From UBA1924 sp963976625 (GTDB lineage Bacteria; Planctomycetota; Phycisphaerae; Phycisphaerales; UBA1924): a stretch of DNA of 64,000 nucleotides. The translations under genes and the position numbers were made by a program. The notes below the pieces were generated by a model. That model ran no database searches. It was not told where the DNA came from and saw only the letters and a program-made list of their open reading frames with translations. Each line of letters begins with the position of its first letter. Position 1 is the first letter of the stretch. Below, in pieces: positions 1 through 9,203 of the stretch. The DNA lies in NCBI GenBank assembly GCA_963976625.1, contig CAXBLA010000013.1, forward strand, positions 30,321 to 94,320, given 5' to 3'.

Positions 1-1396
1 GCAGGTCGTTGTCCTTGCCCTCCTGCTTAACGACCTGACCAGCCGCCATCGAGTGCACGCGGATCGCCTCGTGCACATCCTGGCGATCGCGCCCCATCTT
101 CACGGCTTCCATCATGATGTTCTCGGTCGCCATGAACGGCAGCTCCGCCATCAGGTTCCGCCTGACCATCGCCTCGTTGACAATCAACCCGTCGGCCACC
201 GTGTGCATCAGATCCAGCGCCCCGTCCAAGGCCAAGAACGCCTCGGGCAAGGACAGCCTGCGATTCGACGAATCATCGAGCGTGCGCTCAAGCCACTGCG
301 TCGCGGCCGTGTCGTAGGCGTTGCCGACGAGGTTCATCACAAAGCGGGTGAGCCCACAGATCCGCTCGCACTTCATCGGATTCCGCTTGTACGGCATCGC
401 CGACGACCCGATCTGCGACTTGCCGAAGGGCTCGTCGATCTCTTTGCGGTTCGAGAGCAGGCGGATGTCCGTCGCGATCTTGTGGAGTACAGAAGCCATC
501 GAAGCGAGATCCGCAAGGATTTGAGTATCAATCACTCGCGGATAGGTCTGCCCGACAAGGTCCAGTGAAAAATCGTATGAACAAGAGCGAGAACAAAAAT
601 CGAACTCGTCTTCATCCATGCCGCAGGAATCTAAATCAGAATCACCTGGGCTTGCAAACGCATGCTTCACGTCAACCCACATATGCCCGACGACATTATC
701 ATCAAACAACTCTACAGCTGTTTGATCGCCTCCGAATAATGCCAAGAACGAAGCCTGGGTTCCCGTAGCACCTTTCATACCGCGGGGGTACAACCACATC
801 ATCCGTTCACCAATAGATTTTCTTGCCATGTGAAGATCGGATGCCCAATTTGCAGCTCGTCTACCAACAGACACCGGTTGCGCGCTCTGATAGTGTGTAA
901 ACCCAAGAGTTGGGACTCGTTTAAAATCATCTGCAACTTGACCAAGTGCACAAATCACTCGAGCTGATTTAGCTACAAGATGTCCCATCGCCTCAATCAG
1001 TATCATCCAATCGGCATTGCAAACAATGTCTTGACTAGTACATCCGAGGTGAAGTATGGGTCGAGCAATCGGACATTGATCCCCGAGACAATGCACATGC
1101 GCCATCACATCATGGCGGAGTTCACGCTCGTACTTCGCGGCGAGTTCAAACTCTTCGTCAGAAATCCCCTTATTGACAATGGCTGCTAGCTGTTCCACCT
1201 GCTGAACAGTGACCAAGGTAGGAAAATTAGTATTTCCAACATAGGTCTCGCTCATCCGGCATTGTGATTTGGCCACTGCAAGCCAGATCTTCCGCCAGGT
1301 CGTGAACTTATGCCTCGGCGACCAGATCTTGCACATCTCGGGTGATGCGTTGCGAGCCGCCAACGGCGAGGTATAGGTATCGTGCGGGTTCGTCAT
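1..1396 (-). CDS. purB: Adenylosuccinate lyase, C-terminus beyond the window edge
   Basis: Catalyses the two fumarate-releasing steps of purine synthesis (SAICAR to AICAR, adenylosuccinate to AMP) in the cytoplasm. About 465 residues are visible. The N-terminus (YTSPLAARNASPEMCKIWS) aligns with the animal-type enzyme; further on come RHDVMAHVH, TSQDI, GFTHYQSAQP, KGATGTQASF, the catalytic signature loop GSSAMPYKRNPM and, near the left edge, LPFMATENIMMEAVK and VVKQEGKDNDL. About 70 residues should lie beyond base 1. The ATG at 1396 is chosen because the conserved N-terminal helix begins there; a later ATG at 1255 would remove it. Residues about 48-278 (bases 560-1255) are AT-rich with unusual codons, yet the frame is intact. 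An extra acidic/Cys stretch of about 30 residues precedes VGQTYPR. Family assignment is very secure. Confidence 0.95.
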   Translation of the reverse strand, partial: MTNPHDTYTSPLAARNASPEMCKIWSPRHKFTTWRKIWLAVAKSQCRMSETYVGNTNFPTLVTVQQVEQLAAIVNKGISDEEFELAAKYERELRHDVMAHVHCLGDQCPIARPILHLGCTSQDIVCNADWMILIEAMGHLVAKSARVICALGQVADDFKRVPTLGFTHYQSAQPVSVGRRAANWASDLHMARKSIGERMMWLYPRGMKGATGTQASFLALFGGDQTAVELFDDNVVGHMWVDVKHAFASPGDSDLDSCGMDEDEFDFCSRSCSYDFSLDLVGQTYPRVIDTQILADLASMASVLHKIATDIRLLSNRKEIDEPFGKSQIGSSAMPYKRNPMKCERICGLTRFVMNLVGNAYDTAATQWLERTLDDSSNRRLSLPEAFLALDGALDLMHTVADGLIVNEAMVRRNLMAELPFMATENIMMEAVKMGRDRQDVHEAIRVHSMAAGQVVKQEGKDNDL

Positions 1397-1453
1397 CGGG
1401 ATCACACTTTCCGTTTTTAACCGGTGTTCACTACAGCCGGTGGTTCTTCAGCC

Positions 1454-1538
1454 GGTGGCACAGGCGTCCCGCCTGTGTTCTTGCTCTACTCAACACCATC
1501 TCTGATCGAAATCCCACAGGCCAGAGGCCTGTGCTACC
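1454..1538. repeat. REP-like double palindrome
   Basis: Two short hairpins lie in the 150-bp gap between leuS and purB. The first is CACAGGC-gtccc-GCCTGTG (1459-1477), the second CACAGGCC-aga-GGCCTGTG (1515-1533). The outer ends GGTGGCACAGGC (1454-1465) and GCCTGTGCTACC (1527-1538) are themselves inverted, so the pair forms one larger element, like a BIME/REP doublet. There is no T-run, so it is not a standard terminator. From memory, CACAGGC...GCCTGTG hairpins recur between genes in planctomycete genomes; copy number here cannot be checked. Confidence 0.6.
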
Positions 1539-1546
1539 AAAGCACA

Positions 1547-4546
1547 CTAGTTCGCGACAATGTTCACCAAACGCCCGGGCACCACGACCACCTTGCGGAC
1601 GGTCTTGCCCTCGATCAGCTCCTTGATCCGTTCGTCGCCCAGCGCCATCGCTTCGAGCGTCTTCGCGTCCGTGTCCGGGGCGGCGAAGACCTTGGAGCGC
1701 AGCTTGCCCATGATCTGGATCGGGATCTCGATCTCGTCATCAACGAGCATCGCTTCGTCAAAGCTCGGCCACTGTGCCGTCGCGACGGAGTCCGTGTGCC
1801 CGAGCAAGTGCCAGAGCTCCTCGCCCACATGGGGCGTGAACGGCCCGATGACGCGCACAAAGCGATCCATCTGGTCCCTGGTGAGCGACTTGGCGAGGTT
1901 GACAAACTCGAAGATCGCCGCGATCGCGGTGTTGAAGCCCAGCTTCTCGATGTCCGCGCCGACCTTGGCGATCGTGCGGTGGAGCTGCTTCTCGACGGCT
2001 TCATCGCTTGCCTCTGCGAACCGCAGTTCACCCGTCGCTTCATCGATGCACAAACGCCAGATCTTCTGCACCAATCGATACAGCCCGACAATGTCTCGCG
2101 TGTTCCACGGCTTGCTCGCCTCGAGCGGGCCCATGTACATCTCGTAGAGCCGAAATGTATCCGCGCCGTACTCAGCGATCACATCATCCGGGTTCACCAC
2201 ATTCTTGAGGCTCTTGGACATCTTGGCGACGATTGGGTTAACAATGTCTAGACATTTGTCGGTGTTCATATTTTCTAAATCGAAGCAGATTAAACCGACA
2301 TCACCAGTGTAATCTCCGATAGACTGCATACATCTTCTAAACAACTCCGGATTATCAATGAACGATTCAACTGTACCGTCATGGTAGTGAAATGTGGTCG
2401 TCAAATTTTCCGAGATCGAATCAAGTGCGGATCCTTGCTGTTTAAGTTGATCGAGTACTCCATAAGGACCTTCAGTCATTCTGACAACACGATCAACTGG
2501 CACCAGCGAACCATCTTTCCGCTGGTACGCGTGGCTCGTGATCATGCCCTGATGGAACAGCTTGCGGAATGGCTCGGCGCTCTTCACGATGCCCATATCA
2601 AAGAGCACCATGTGCCAGAACCGGGCATACAACAAATGCAGCACCGCGTGCTCGTTGCCGCCGATGTATAAATCCACGCCGCCCTCGCCCATCCAGTAGT
2701 CCTGGGCCGCGTCGCCGATCAACTGCTCGCTGTTCTTGTTATCGCAGTAGCGCAGGTAGTACCAACAACTCCCGGCCCACCCGGGCATCGTGTTGGTCTC
2801 GCGCGTCACTTTCGCGTCCGGGTGCATCCCGTCAACACCGGCCTCGCCGGCAGTGGTCTGGACCCACTCCGTCGCCTTGGCGAGCAACGGCTGGGGCGTA
2901 TCCGACTCGGCCGGGTGGAAATCCGCCAACGGCGGCAGCTTCACAGGCAGCGAATCCTCGCCTACGCCGTGGTGGTTGCCCATGTCGTCGAACACAATCG
3001 GGAACGGCTCGCCCCAATACCGCTGGCGCGAGAACAACCAATCGCGGAGCTTAAAGTTGACCCGCTTGGCGCCGATCTGCTTGTTGCTCATCCAGTCGAT
3101 GATCTTCTTCTTGGCGTCCTCGATGTGCAATCCATCGAGGATGCCCGAGTTGATCGCTGGGCCATCGCCGGTGTACGCGTCGCCGTCGAAGCCCTCGGGC
3201 GGCTGCACCGTCCGCACGATCGGGAGCTCGAACTTGGTCGCAAAGTCCCAGTCCCGCTGATCCTGCCCGGGCACCGCCATGATCGCCCCGGTGCCGTAGT
3301 TCATCATGACATAGTCGGCTGTCCATACCGGGATGAGCTCCTCGGTGATCGGGTTGCGGACATGGATACCCAAGAAGACACCCGTCTTCTCCTTGTTCTC
3401 TTGGCGCTCGATGTCCGAGCGGTTCGAGGCCCAATCGACATAGCCCTGCAGGCGTTTGATGTCCGTGTGTTCGCCGGCGAACTCCATCGCCATCTCGACG
3501 AGCCCGTGCTCGGGCGCAACGACCATGTAGGTCGCTCCATAAATGGTATCCGGACGCGTCGTAAAGACACGCAGCGATTCGCCCATCTCCATGCCGCCGC
3601 CGAGCACGATCGGGAACCCGATCTCGGCTCCCTCGGAGCGTCCGATCCACTCGGCCTGCTGGGTCTTGGTCGAGTTGGGCCATTCCAGATCCTCGAGCCC
3701 GTCGAGCAAGCGATCAGAATAGGCCGTGATGCGGAACATCCACTGGCGCAGCGGCTTGCGGTACACCGGGAAGCTCCCCCGCTCCGACAAGCCGTCCTTG
3801 ACCTCTTCGTTGGCCAAAGCCGTGCCCAGCTTGGGGCACCAGTTGACGGTCTGCTGCGACAGGTACGCCAAACGATACGAATCGACCACGGCTTTGCGGG
3901 TCTCGTTATCGAGCGTGTCCCAAGGGCCCGCGTCGGTGCCGTCGGGCAGATCGCCCGCGCCGGTGTATTCTGCCGCGTTGGGATTGAGCTTGACCGTCCG
4001 CTCGCCGCTCATGAAGCTGAGGATCAGCTCGTTGATCGGGCGGGCTCTGCCCTTGCCATTGTCGGCGTCCGGATCGAACCAAGAGTGGTAAATCTTGAGG
4101 AAGATCCACTGGGTCCAGCGGTAGTAGTCTTGGTCGATGGTCCCGAACTCACGCGACCAGTCGTAGCAGAACCCGAACCGCTTGAGTTGTCGCCGGAAGT
4201 TGTCGATCGCCGTCTTGGTCGTGACCTCTGGGTGCACCCCGGTCTGGATCGCGTACTGCTCCGCCGGGAGCCCGAACGCGTCCCACCCCATCGGGTGGAG
4301 CACATTGAACCCCTGCATCCTTTTATATCTGCAGATGATGTCCGTGGCCGTGTACCCCTCGGGGTGCCCCACATGCAGGCCCGCCCCAGACGGATACGGG
4401 AACATGTCCATGCAGAAATACTTGGGTTTGGACGCATCAAAGCCCGATTCGCCCGGATTCGGCTGGGCATAGGTCCCCTGCTCGTCCCACCACTGCTGCC
4501 AGCGCAGCTCGATTTCCTGCGCCTTGTCGGCGTCATATCGGTTCAT
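1547..4546 (-). CDS. leuS: Leucyl-tRNA synthetase
   Basis: Charges tRNA-Leu with leucine. Class I signatures are present: the HIGH-box variant HVGHPEGYT near residue 58, the editing domain with TTRPDTIYGATYM and GTGAIMAVPGQDQRDWDFA, KMSKS near residue 774, and a C-terminal domain ending KVVVVPGRLVNIVAN. About 999 residues, longer than the E. coli enzyme (860) because of extra sequence in the connecting regions. The start MNRYDADKAQEIELRW matches the usual short N-terminus; an in-frame ATG at 4597 adds 17 residues without family support. The segment at 2255-2515 (residues about 677-763), between LFHQGMITSHAY and KMSKS, is AT-rich and lineage-specific. Divergent from the glycosyltransferase at 4697. 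Confidence 0.96.
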   Translation of the reverse strand: MNRYDADKAQEIELRWQQWWDEQGTYAQPNPGESGFDASKPKYFCMDMFPYPSGAGLHVGHPEGYTATDIICRYKRMQGFNVLHPMGWDAFGLPAEQYAIQTGVHPEVTTKTAIDNFRRQLKRFGFCYDWSREFGTIDQDYYRWTQWIFLKIYHSWFDPDADNGKGRARPINELILSFMSGERTVKLNPNAAEYTGAGDLPDGTDAGPWDTLDNETRKAVVDSYRLAYLSQQTVNWCPKLGTALANEEVKDGLSERGSFPVYRKPLRQWMFRITAYSDRLLDGLEDLEWPNSTKTQQAEWIGRSEGAEIGFPIVLGGGMEMGESLRVFTTRPDTIYGATYMVVAPEHGLVEMAMEFAGEHTDIKRLQGYVDWASNRSDIERQENKEKTGVFLGIHVRNPITEELIPVWTADYVMMNYGTGAIMAVPGQDQRDWDFATKFELPIVRTVQPPEGFDGDAYTGDGPAINSGILDGLHIEDAKKKIIDWMSNKQIGAKRVNFKLRDWLFSRQRYWGEPFPIVFDDMGNHHGVGEDSLPVKLPPLADFHPAESDTPQPLLAKATEWVQTTAGEAGVDGMHPDAKVTRETNTMPGWAGSCWYYLRYCDNKNSEQLIGDAAQDYWMGEGGVDLYIGGNEHAVLHLLYARFWHMVLFDMGIVKSAEPFRKLFHQGMITSHAYQRKDGSLVPVDRVVRMTEGPYGVLDQLKQQGSALDSISENLTTTFHYHDGTVESFIDNPELFRRCMQSIGDYTGDVGLICFDLENMNTDKCLDIVNPIVAKMSKSLKNVVNPDDVIAEYGADTFRLYEMYMGPLEASKPWNTRDIVGLYRLVQKIWRLCIDEATGELRFAEASDEAVEKQLHRTIAKVGADIEKLGFNTAIAAIFEFVNLAKSLTRDQMDRFVRVIGPFTPHVGEELWHLLGHTDSVATAQWPSFDEAMLVDDEIEIPIQIMGKLRSKVFAAPDTDAKTLEAMALGDERIKELIEGKTVRKVVVVPGRLVNIVAN

Positions 4547-4696
4547 CGGAGGCTGATCCCCCCCGGATTGCGTACGCTGTGCTTGGTCAATTCCCATGAT
4601 CGGTGAGTCTAGGCTAGGATCGGTTTCAAAACAGGCCGATATGACCGATCCGAGCCCCCCGCCCTCCACCCGTAGCCCCCATCCATCTGAGCTCCC

Positions 4697-5875
4697 ATGC
4701 ACATCATCTTTGTTCAAACCGGGGATTATCGAGAAGCCGTCCAACGATTCGCTCAGGGGGAGCCAGAGTCCTACAGCGACCAACGCAACTCCGTGGAGTA
4801 TGTCGCCAGGCTCGTCAATGAGCAGACCAAGGTCACCGTCATCTGCACGCGATCAGATCCATACGACGAAGTCCTCGACAACGGCGTCCGAGCCATCGGG
4901 CTCCAAGAATACGCCCCCAACGGCCAAAAACACCTGTTCAAACTCATCCGCTCCCTCCACGCGACCCACCTCGTGCTCCGCATGCCCAATCCCAAGCTCC
5001 TCAAGCTCGGGCTCGATCTGAAGATGGACATCCTCCCGATCTTCGCCGACTCATTCACGATGGACTCGCTCCGCCAACGATACAAACTCGGCAAGCTCGC
5101 TCGCCTACTCAATCACCCCAAGATCAGTATTGTCTCTAATCACAACATCAGCGCCTCAAAGTCACTCGCTGAAATCGGGGTAGATCCTGACAAAGTCATC
5201 CCCTACGACTTCCCGCGTCAGCACACCCCAGCCAACTTTTCGCCCAAATCTACCCCCAGAGACCCGGACAACCTCCGCATGGTCTATGTCGGTGCGATCT
5301 CCGAGCCCAAGGGGGTCTTTGATATCCTCAAGGCACTCCCGATACTGGCCCAGATGGGGATCGATGCGACTCTTAGCGTCATCGGCGAGCACAAAGGTGC
5401 CCTCGATCAAACGATCAAAGAACTCGGCGTTGTACATCAAGTGCAGTTCATGGGCAGACAGCCCAACGCCCGGGTCATCGAGCTGATGCGCGAGCACGAT
5501 GCGGTCGTGGTCCCGAGCCAGCATGCCTACCCGGAAGGACTCCCCCACACGATCTTCGAAGCGATCGCTACACGAACCCCGCTCATCGCATCAGATCATC
5601 CGATGTTTACACCGATCCTCGATGATGCCGAAAACTGTGTCATGTTCGAAGCCAGCGATCCCAACGCACTCGCAAAGGCAGTCGGGCGGCTGATCCAAGA
5701 GCCCGGCCTCTATGGACGGATATCGAGCAACACCGACACGGCGTGGAATCGACTCATGATGCCCGTGGTCTGGCATGAGGTTGTCGACCTTTGGCTCTCC
5801 CAAGACCCCACTGACGCTCAAACTTTGAGCCAGTATTCGCTCGTGGAACTTGCCAGCAACCGACCAATCACCTGA
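4697..5875 (+). CDS. GT-B glycosyltransferase, GT4-like
   Basis: Predicted nucleotide-sugar-dependent glycosyltransferase, probably in surface polysaccharide or glycolipid synthesis. 392 residues. The C-terminal Rossmann domain begins LRMVYVGAISEPKGVFDILKAL (about residue 194) and carries the nucleotide-binding EX7E element in YPEGLPHTIFEAIATRTPLI. The N-terminal acceptor domain starts directly at MHIIFVQTGDYREA, so the ATG at 4697 is well placed. No signal peptide or membrane segment. No sugar or acceptor can be named. It stands alone between leuS (divergent) and the SRAP gene 28 bp downstream. Confidence 0.8.
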   Translation: MHIIFVQTGDYREAVQRFAQGEPESYSDQRNSVEYVARLVNEQTKVTVICTRSDPYDEVLDNGVRAIGLQEYAPNGQKHLFKLIRSLHATHLVLRMPNPKLLKLGLDLKMDILPIFADSFTMDSLRQRYKLGKLARLLNHPKISIVSNHNISASKSLAEIGVDPDKVIPYDFPRQHTPANFSPKSTPRDPDNLRMVYVGAISEPKGVFDILKALPILAQMGIDATLSVIGEHKGALDQTIKELGVVHQVQFMGRQPNARVIELMREHDAVVVPSQHAYPEGLPHTIFEAIATRTPLIASDHPMFTPILDDAENCVMFEASDPNALAKAVGRLIQEPGLYGRISSNTDTAWNRLMMPVVWHEVVDLWLSQDPTDAQTLSQYSLVELASNRPIT

Positions 5876-5903
5876 TCTCACCCGAGCACCCTACCATCCC
5901 CCC

Positions 5904-6683
5904 ATGTGCGGCCGATTCGCCCAAATCTTCCAAGACCAAGACCTCGACCGGATCGGGCACGCCATCAGCTGGGCCCCCGGCGGCCCCTCGCCCATCGACG
6001 AAGCCCTGCTCGAGCTCCTCTCCGATCAACACACCCGTTCCTACAACATCGCCCCGACTCAGTACGCGTCGATCTTACACATCGGAGCCCACTCCGGGAA
6101 TGGGCGACCCGGCAAGAACATCTCCACCACCCAGGCCCACTTTGGGCTCATCCCCTCGTGGGCCAAAGACCGCTCGCGTTCGAGCTCGATGATCAACGCC
6201 CGGTCCGAAACCATCTCGGCCAAGCCCGCCTACCGCGATGTGTACCGCTCGCGCCGGTGCATCGTGCCGATCAATGGGTTCTACGAATGGCAGAAGATCC
6301 CCAGCGCCCGCAGCAAACAGCCCTGGTACTTGAGCCGAGCCGATGCCGCCCCGCTGCTGCTCGCCGGTGTGTGCGACACATGGCTCGACCCCGAGCACGG
6401 GCACTCGGAAGTGGACTCCTTCTCGCTCATCACGACCAAGGCCAACGCCTTCATCGAGCCCATCCACCACCGGATGCCCGTGGTGATCGAGCCCGAATCT
6501 GTTTCCCAATGGTTCGATCCAGAATGCCCGCCACGCGAACTCCGAGAGCTACTCGCCCCCGCCAACGACGGCGTCCTCTGCGGGCATCGCATCTCCAGCC
6601 GGGTCAACTCGCCGAGCAATGATGACCCAACACTGATCGAACGAGACGCTGACGCCATGCCCGGATCGCTCTGGGAAAACTAG
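5904..6683 (+). CDS. SRAP domain protein, YedK/HMCES family
   Basis: Members shield abasic sites in single-stranded DNA by forming a thiazolidine DNA-protein crosslink through Cys2. All landmarks are present: MCGRF at the very N-terminus (Cys2 becomes N-terminal after Met removal), NIAPTQ near 48, INARSET near 98, RCIVPINGFYEW with the active-site Glu near 128, and HHRMPV with His near 189. The start is fixed by the need for Cys2, so an upstream ATG at 5850 is rejected. 259 residues, slightly longer than E. coli YedK because of an insertion at about residues 58-76. No SOS-type operator was seen nearby. Confidence 0.93.
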   Translation: MCGRFAQIFQDQDLDRIGHAISWAPGGPSPIDEALLELLSDQHTRSYNIAPTQYASILHIGAHSGNGRPGKNISTTQAHFGLIPSWAKDRSRSSSMINARSETISAKPAYRDVYRSRRCIVPINGFYEWQKIPSARSKQPWYLSRADAAPLLLAGVCDTWLDPEHGHSEVDSFSLITTKANAFIEPIHHRMPVVIEPESVSQWFDPECPPRELRELLAPANDGVLCGHRISSRVNSPSNDDPTLIERDADAMPGSLWEN

Positions 6684-6718
6684 ACCCTCTATACTCCGGC
6701 ACCAGATTCACTACGCCT

Positions 6719-6724
6719 GAGGAG
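6719..6724 (+). promoter_or_regulatory. Shine-Dalgarno site selecting a TTG start
   Basis: GAGGAG with a 6-nt spacer to TTG at 6731. It is one of the few strong ribosome-binding sites in the window and supports the non-ATG start. Confidence 0.7.
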
Positions 6725-6730
6725 TCGCCC

Positions 6731-7867
6731 TTGGTTAGCAGCAAAGACCCAAGCCAAGATGTGCACAAGGACCACCCGAGCCTCAAGCAACTGCTCGCTC
6801 ATCGAGTGCGCGAACTCCACACGCTCTCGCACCACTTGTTCAAAAGAGCCCGCCCACGCCTGATCGCTTTCCCGTGCGATGGCTGGGCTGCATCGTCAGG
6901 GCTTTTGTGGGGAAACGCACTCAAAGAAATGAAATCACAAGGCTGGGATGTCGTCCTCGCCCCGGGCCAGCTCGAACTCGTCCAGCGCCAGCGCCTGTGC
7001 AAGATTCTCAAGCCCGATGCCATCTTCTTCGTCAAAGCACGCACCTGGAAGAACCACCCGCACCACTTCCCGGGTATCCCGCTCATCTTCCTGATCGATG
7101 ACGCGGACTTCGTCAACCCCGTGGAGCAAGACCACATCGTCGATTGCGTCAAAGCCGCCGCCCTGACCATCGCCGGCAATGAATATGTCGCCGACTGGTG
7201 CCGACAGCACAACCCAAGCGTTCAAAAAATCTGGGTCCCCCACCCGCCGCGAGCATCCAAACCCGTCATCCCCAACAGCGAACGCGACAACATCATCATG
7301 TGGGCCCCGCGAGAACCCGCAACCTACCCCAACGAAGCACAGTACATCGCACAGGTCATCACCAAGCTCGCCCAGACCCGCTCGGACTTCGAGTTCTGGA
7401 TCACCGGGTGCACGGATCAAGCCTGGAGCGATGCCTACACCAAGCCATTGCTCGATCTGGGCGTCCGTGTCAAACAGTTCGGGTACTTCAAGGACTACGC
7501 CGACTACCTGGCCACCATCGCCCGGTGCCCCATCGGGCTTCATCCGGTCCTCATCGAGCAAGAATACGCCAAGGGCAAATCCTTCGGCAAGATCCTCTCC
7601 TACATCGCCAGCGACACCGCGGTGGTCACCGACCATGTCCCCGACCATGCCGATTTCTTCAACCACCAACACAACGGCATGCTCGCCGACTCCGCCCAAG
7701 GCTATGTGGACTCGATCAACTACCTGCTCGATCACCCCGAGGACCGAGCCCGGATGGCCGAGCAGGCGTATGCAGACTTCCTCGACCAGCTCGCCACCCC
7801 GGTCGCGGCCAAGGCCCTCGATCAATCCATCCGCCGAGCGATCAACCACACCATCGGTTCCCCCTGA
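6731..7867 (+). CDS. Glycosyltransferase-like protein
   Basis: 378 residues with a GT-B-like C-terminal half: IIMWAPREPATYPNEAQY, FEFWITGC, VKQFGYFKDYADYLATIARCPIGLHPV, then KGKSFGKILSYIASDTAVVTDHVPDHADFF, which matches the layout of a sugar-nucleotide site. The substrate is unknown. The start is a TTG at 6731 supported by a strong Shine-Dalgarno GAGGAG (6719-6724), six bases upstream. Possible alternatives are a glycosyltransferase family 1/4 member or a CgeB-like protein. It stands alone between the SRAP gene and fbaB. Confidence 0.6.
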   Translation: MVSSKDPSQDVHKDHPSLKQLLAHRVRELHTLSHHLFKRARPRLIAFPCDGWAASSGLLWGNALKEMKSQGWDVVLAPGQLELVQRQRLCKILKPDAIFFVKARTWKNHPHHFPGIPLIFLIDDADFVNPVEQDHIVDCVKAAALTIAGNEYVADWCRQHNPSVQKIWVPHPPRASKPVIPNSERDNIIMWAPREPATYPNEAQYIAQVITKLAQTRSDFEFWITGCTDQAWSDAYTKPLLDLGVRVKQFGYFKDYADYLATIARCPIGLHPVLIEQEYAKGKSFGKILSYIASDTAVVTDHVPDHADFFNHQHNGMLADSAQGYVDSINYLLDHPEDRARMAEQAYADFLDQLATPVAAKALDQSIRRAINHTIGSP

Positions 7868-7982
7868 GCCCTACCCGCCGAGCGATCAGGCGTATACCAT
7901 TGCCAGACCAGCACACCCTGTTTTTCTACACGACAGGGCGTTTTTCAACCGCCGATCCACACTCAACCGAGGGAACCCACCC

Positions 7983-9077
7983 ATGTCCAACCTGACCATC
8001 GATGTCGCGTCCGTGCTCGAAGACGACGCCCTGCTGAGCTTCAACACGCCCGCGATCAACAAAGATCAGCTCCACCTCCCCGGCGGCGACTTCGTCGATC
8101 GCATCCTCGCGATGAGCGATCGCAACCCCAATGTGCTGGGCAACTTCAACCGCATCCTCAACACCGGACGCCTCGCTGGCACCGGCTACACCTCCATCCT
8201 CCCCGTCGATCAGGGCATCGAGCACTCCGCCGGCGCGTCCTTCGCGCCCAACCCGACCTACTTCGATCCAGAATCCATCATTCAGCTCGCCATCGAGGGC
8301 GGGTGCAACGCCGTGGCTTCGACCTTTGGCGTCCTTGGCGCAACCGCCCGCAAATACGCCCACAAAATCCCCTACCTGGTCAAGTTCAACCACAACGAAC
8401 TGATGACCTACCCCAACACCTTCAACCAGGTCCCCTTTGGCAACATCAAGCAGTGCTGGGAGATGGGCGCGGCCGCCGTGGGCGCGACGATCTACTTCGG
8501 GTCCGATGAGTCCGAAGACCAGATCCGCTATGTCGCCGACATGTTCCACGAGGCCCACGAGTACGGGCTCGTCACCGTGCTCTGGTGCTACATCCGCAAC
8601 AGCGCCTTCAAGATCAACGGCGTCGACTACCACGCTTCGGCCGACCTCACCGCCCAGGCCAACCACCTCGGCGTCACGATCCAAGCGGACATCATAAAGC
8701 AGAAGCTCCCCACCAACAACGGCGGCTACACCGCGCTCAACTCGGGCGATTCGTCCTACGGCAAGTTCGACACCTCGATCTACACCAAGCTCGCCGGCTG
8801 CGACGACAAGGGCCAAGGCGGACACCCGATCGACCTGTGCCGATACCAGGTCGCCAACTGCTACATGGGGCGCAGCCCATTGATCAACTCGGGCGGCGCA
8901 TCGAGCGGCGCGGGCGATCTCAAGGAAGCCGTCACGACCGCGGTGATCAACAAACGCGCCGGCGGCATGGGCCTGATCTCGGGACGCAAGGCCTTCCAAC
9001 GCCCGATGGGCGAGGGCGCGGCCCTGCTCCAAGCCATCCAAGATGTCTACCTCGACGACTCGGTCACCATCGCGTAA
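7983..9077 (+). CDS. fbaB: Class I fructose-bisphosphate aldolase, FbaB/DhnA type
   Basis: Cleaves fructose 1,6-bisphosphate, or condenses the triose phosphates, through a Schiff-base lysine. The 364-residue protein aligns along its full length with E. coli FbaB: TGRLAGTGYTSILPVDQGIEHS, YLVKFNHNE, MGAAAVGATIYFGSDES, NSAFK, the lysine in ADIIKQK (about residue 239), CYMGRSPLINSGG and INKRAGGMGLISGRKAF. The start MSNLTIDVAS at 7983 matches the usual N-terminus. It is monocistronic, with its own intrinsic terminator. Confidence 0.95.
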   Translation: MSNLTIDVASVLEDDALLSFNTPAINKDQLHLPGGDFVDRILAMSDRNPNVLGNFNRILNTGRLAGTGYTSILPVDQGIEHSAGASFAPNPTYFDPESIIQLAIEGGCNAVASTFGVLGATARKYAHKIPYLVKFNHNELMTYPNTFNQVPFGNIKQCWEMGAAAVGATIYFGSDESEDQIRYVADMFHEAHEYGLVTVLWCYIRNSAFKINGVDYHASADLTAQANHLGVTIQADIIKQKLPTNNGGYTALNSGDSSYGKFDTSIYTKLAGCDDKGQGGHPIDLCRYQVANCYMGRSPLINSGGASSGAGDLKEAVTTAVINKRAGGMGLISGRKAFQRPMGEGAALLQAIQDVYLDDSVTIA

Positions 9078-9107
9078 AAACGGTTCAGTACCAATAGAAT
9101 CTCAACC

Positions 9108-9137
9108 AAGCCCTGTCATCGACAGGGCTTTTGTTTT
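9108..9137 (+). terminator. Intrinsic terminator of fbaB
   Basis: Perfect 10-bp stem AAGCCCTGTC (9108-9117) / GACAGGGCTT (9121-9130) with a 3-nt loop, followed by a T-rich tail TTGTTTT, 30 bases after the fbaB stop. Confidence 0.9.
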
Positions 9138-9203
9138 ATACTCAAACAAGCAACAACACGCTAAGCATCAACCCATCGAACGCAATTCACCCAAGGACCA
9201 CCC

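Noticed and set aside
2822..4606. Long plus-strand open frame opposite leuS
   Set aside because: Antisense shadow of a GC-rich gene; no recognisable domains, and the minus frame is clearly LeuRS.
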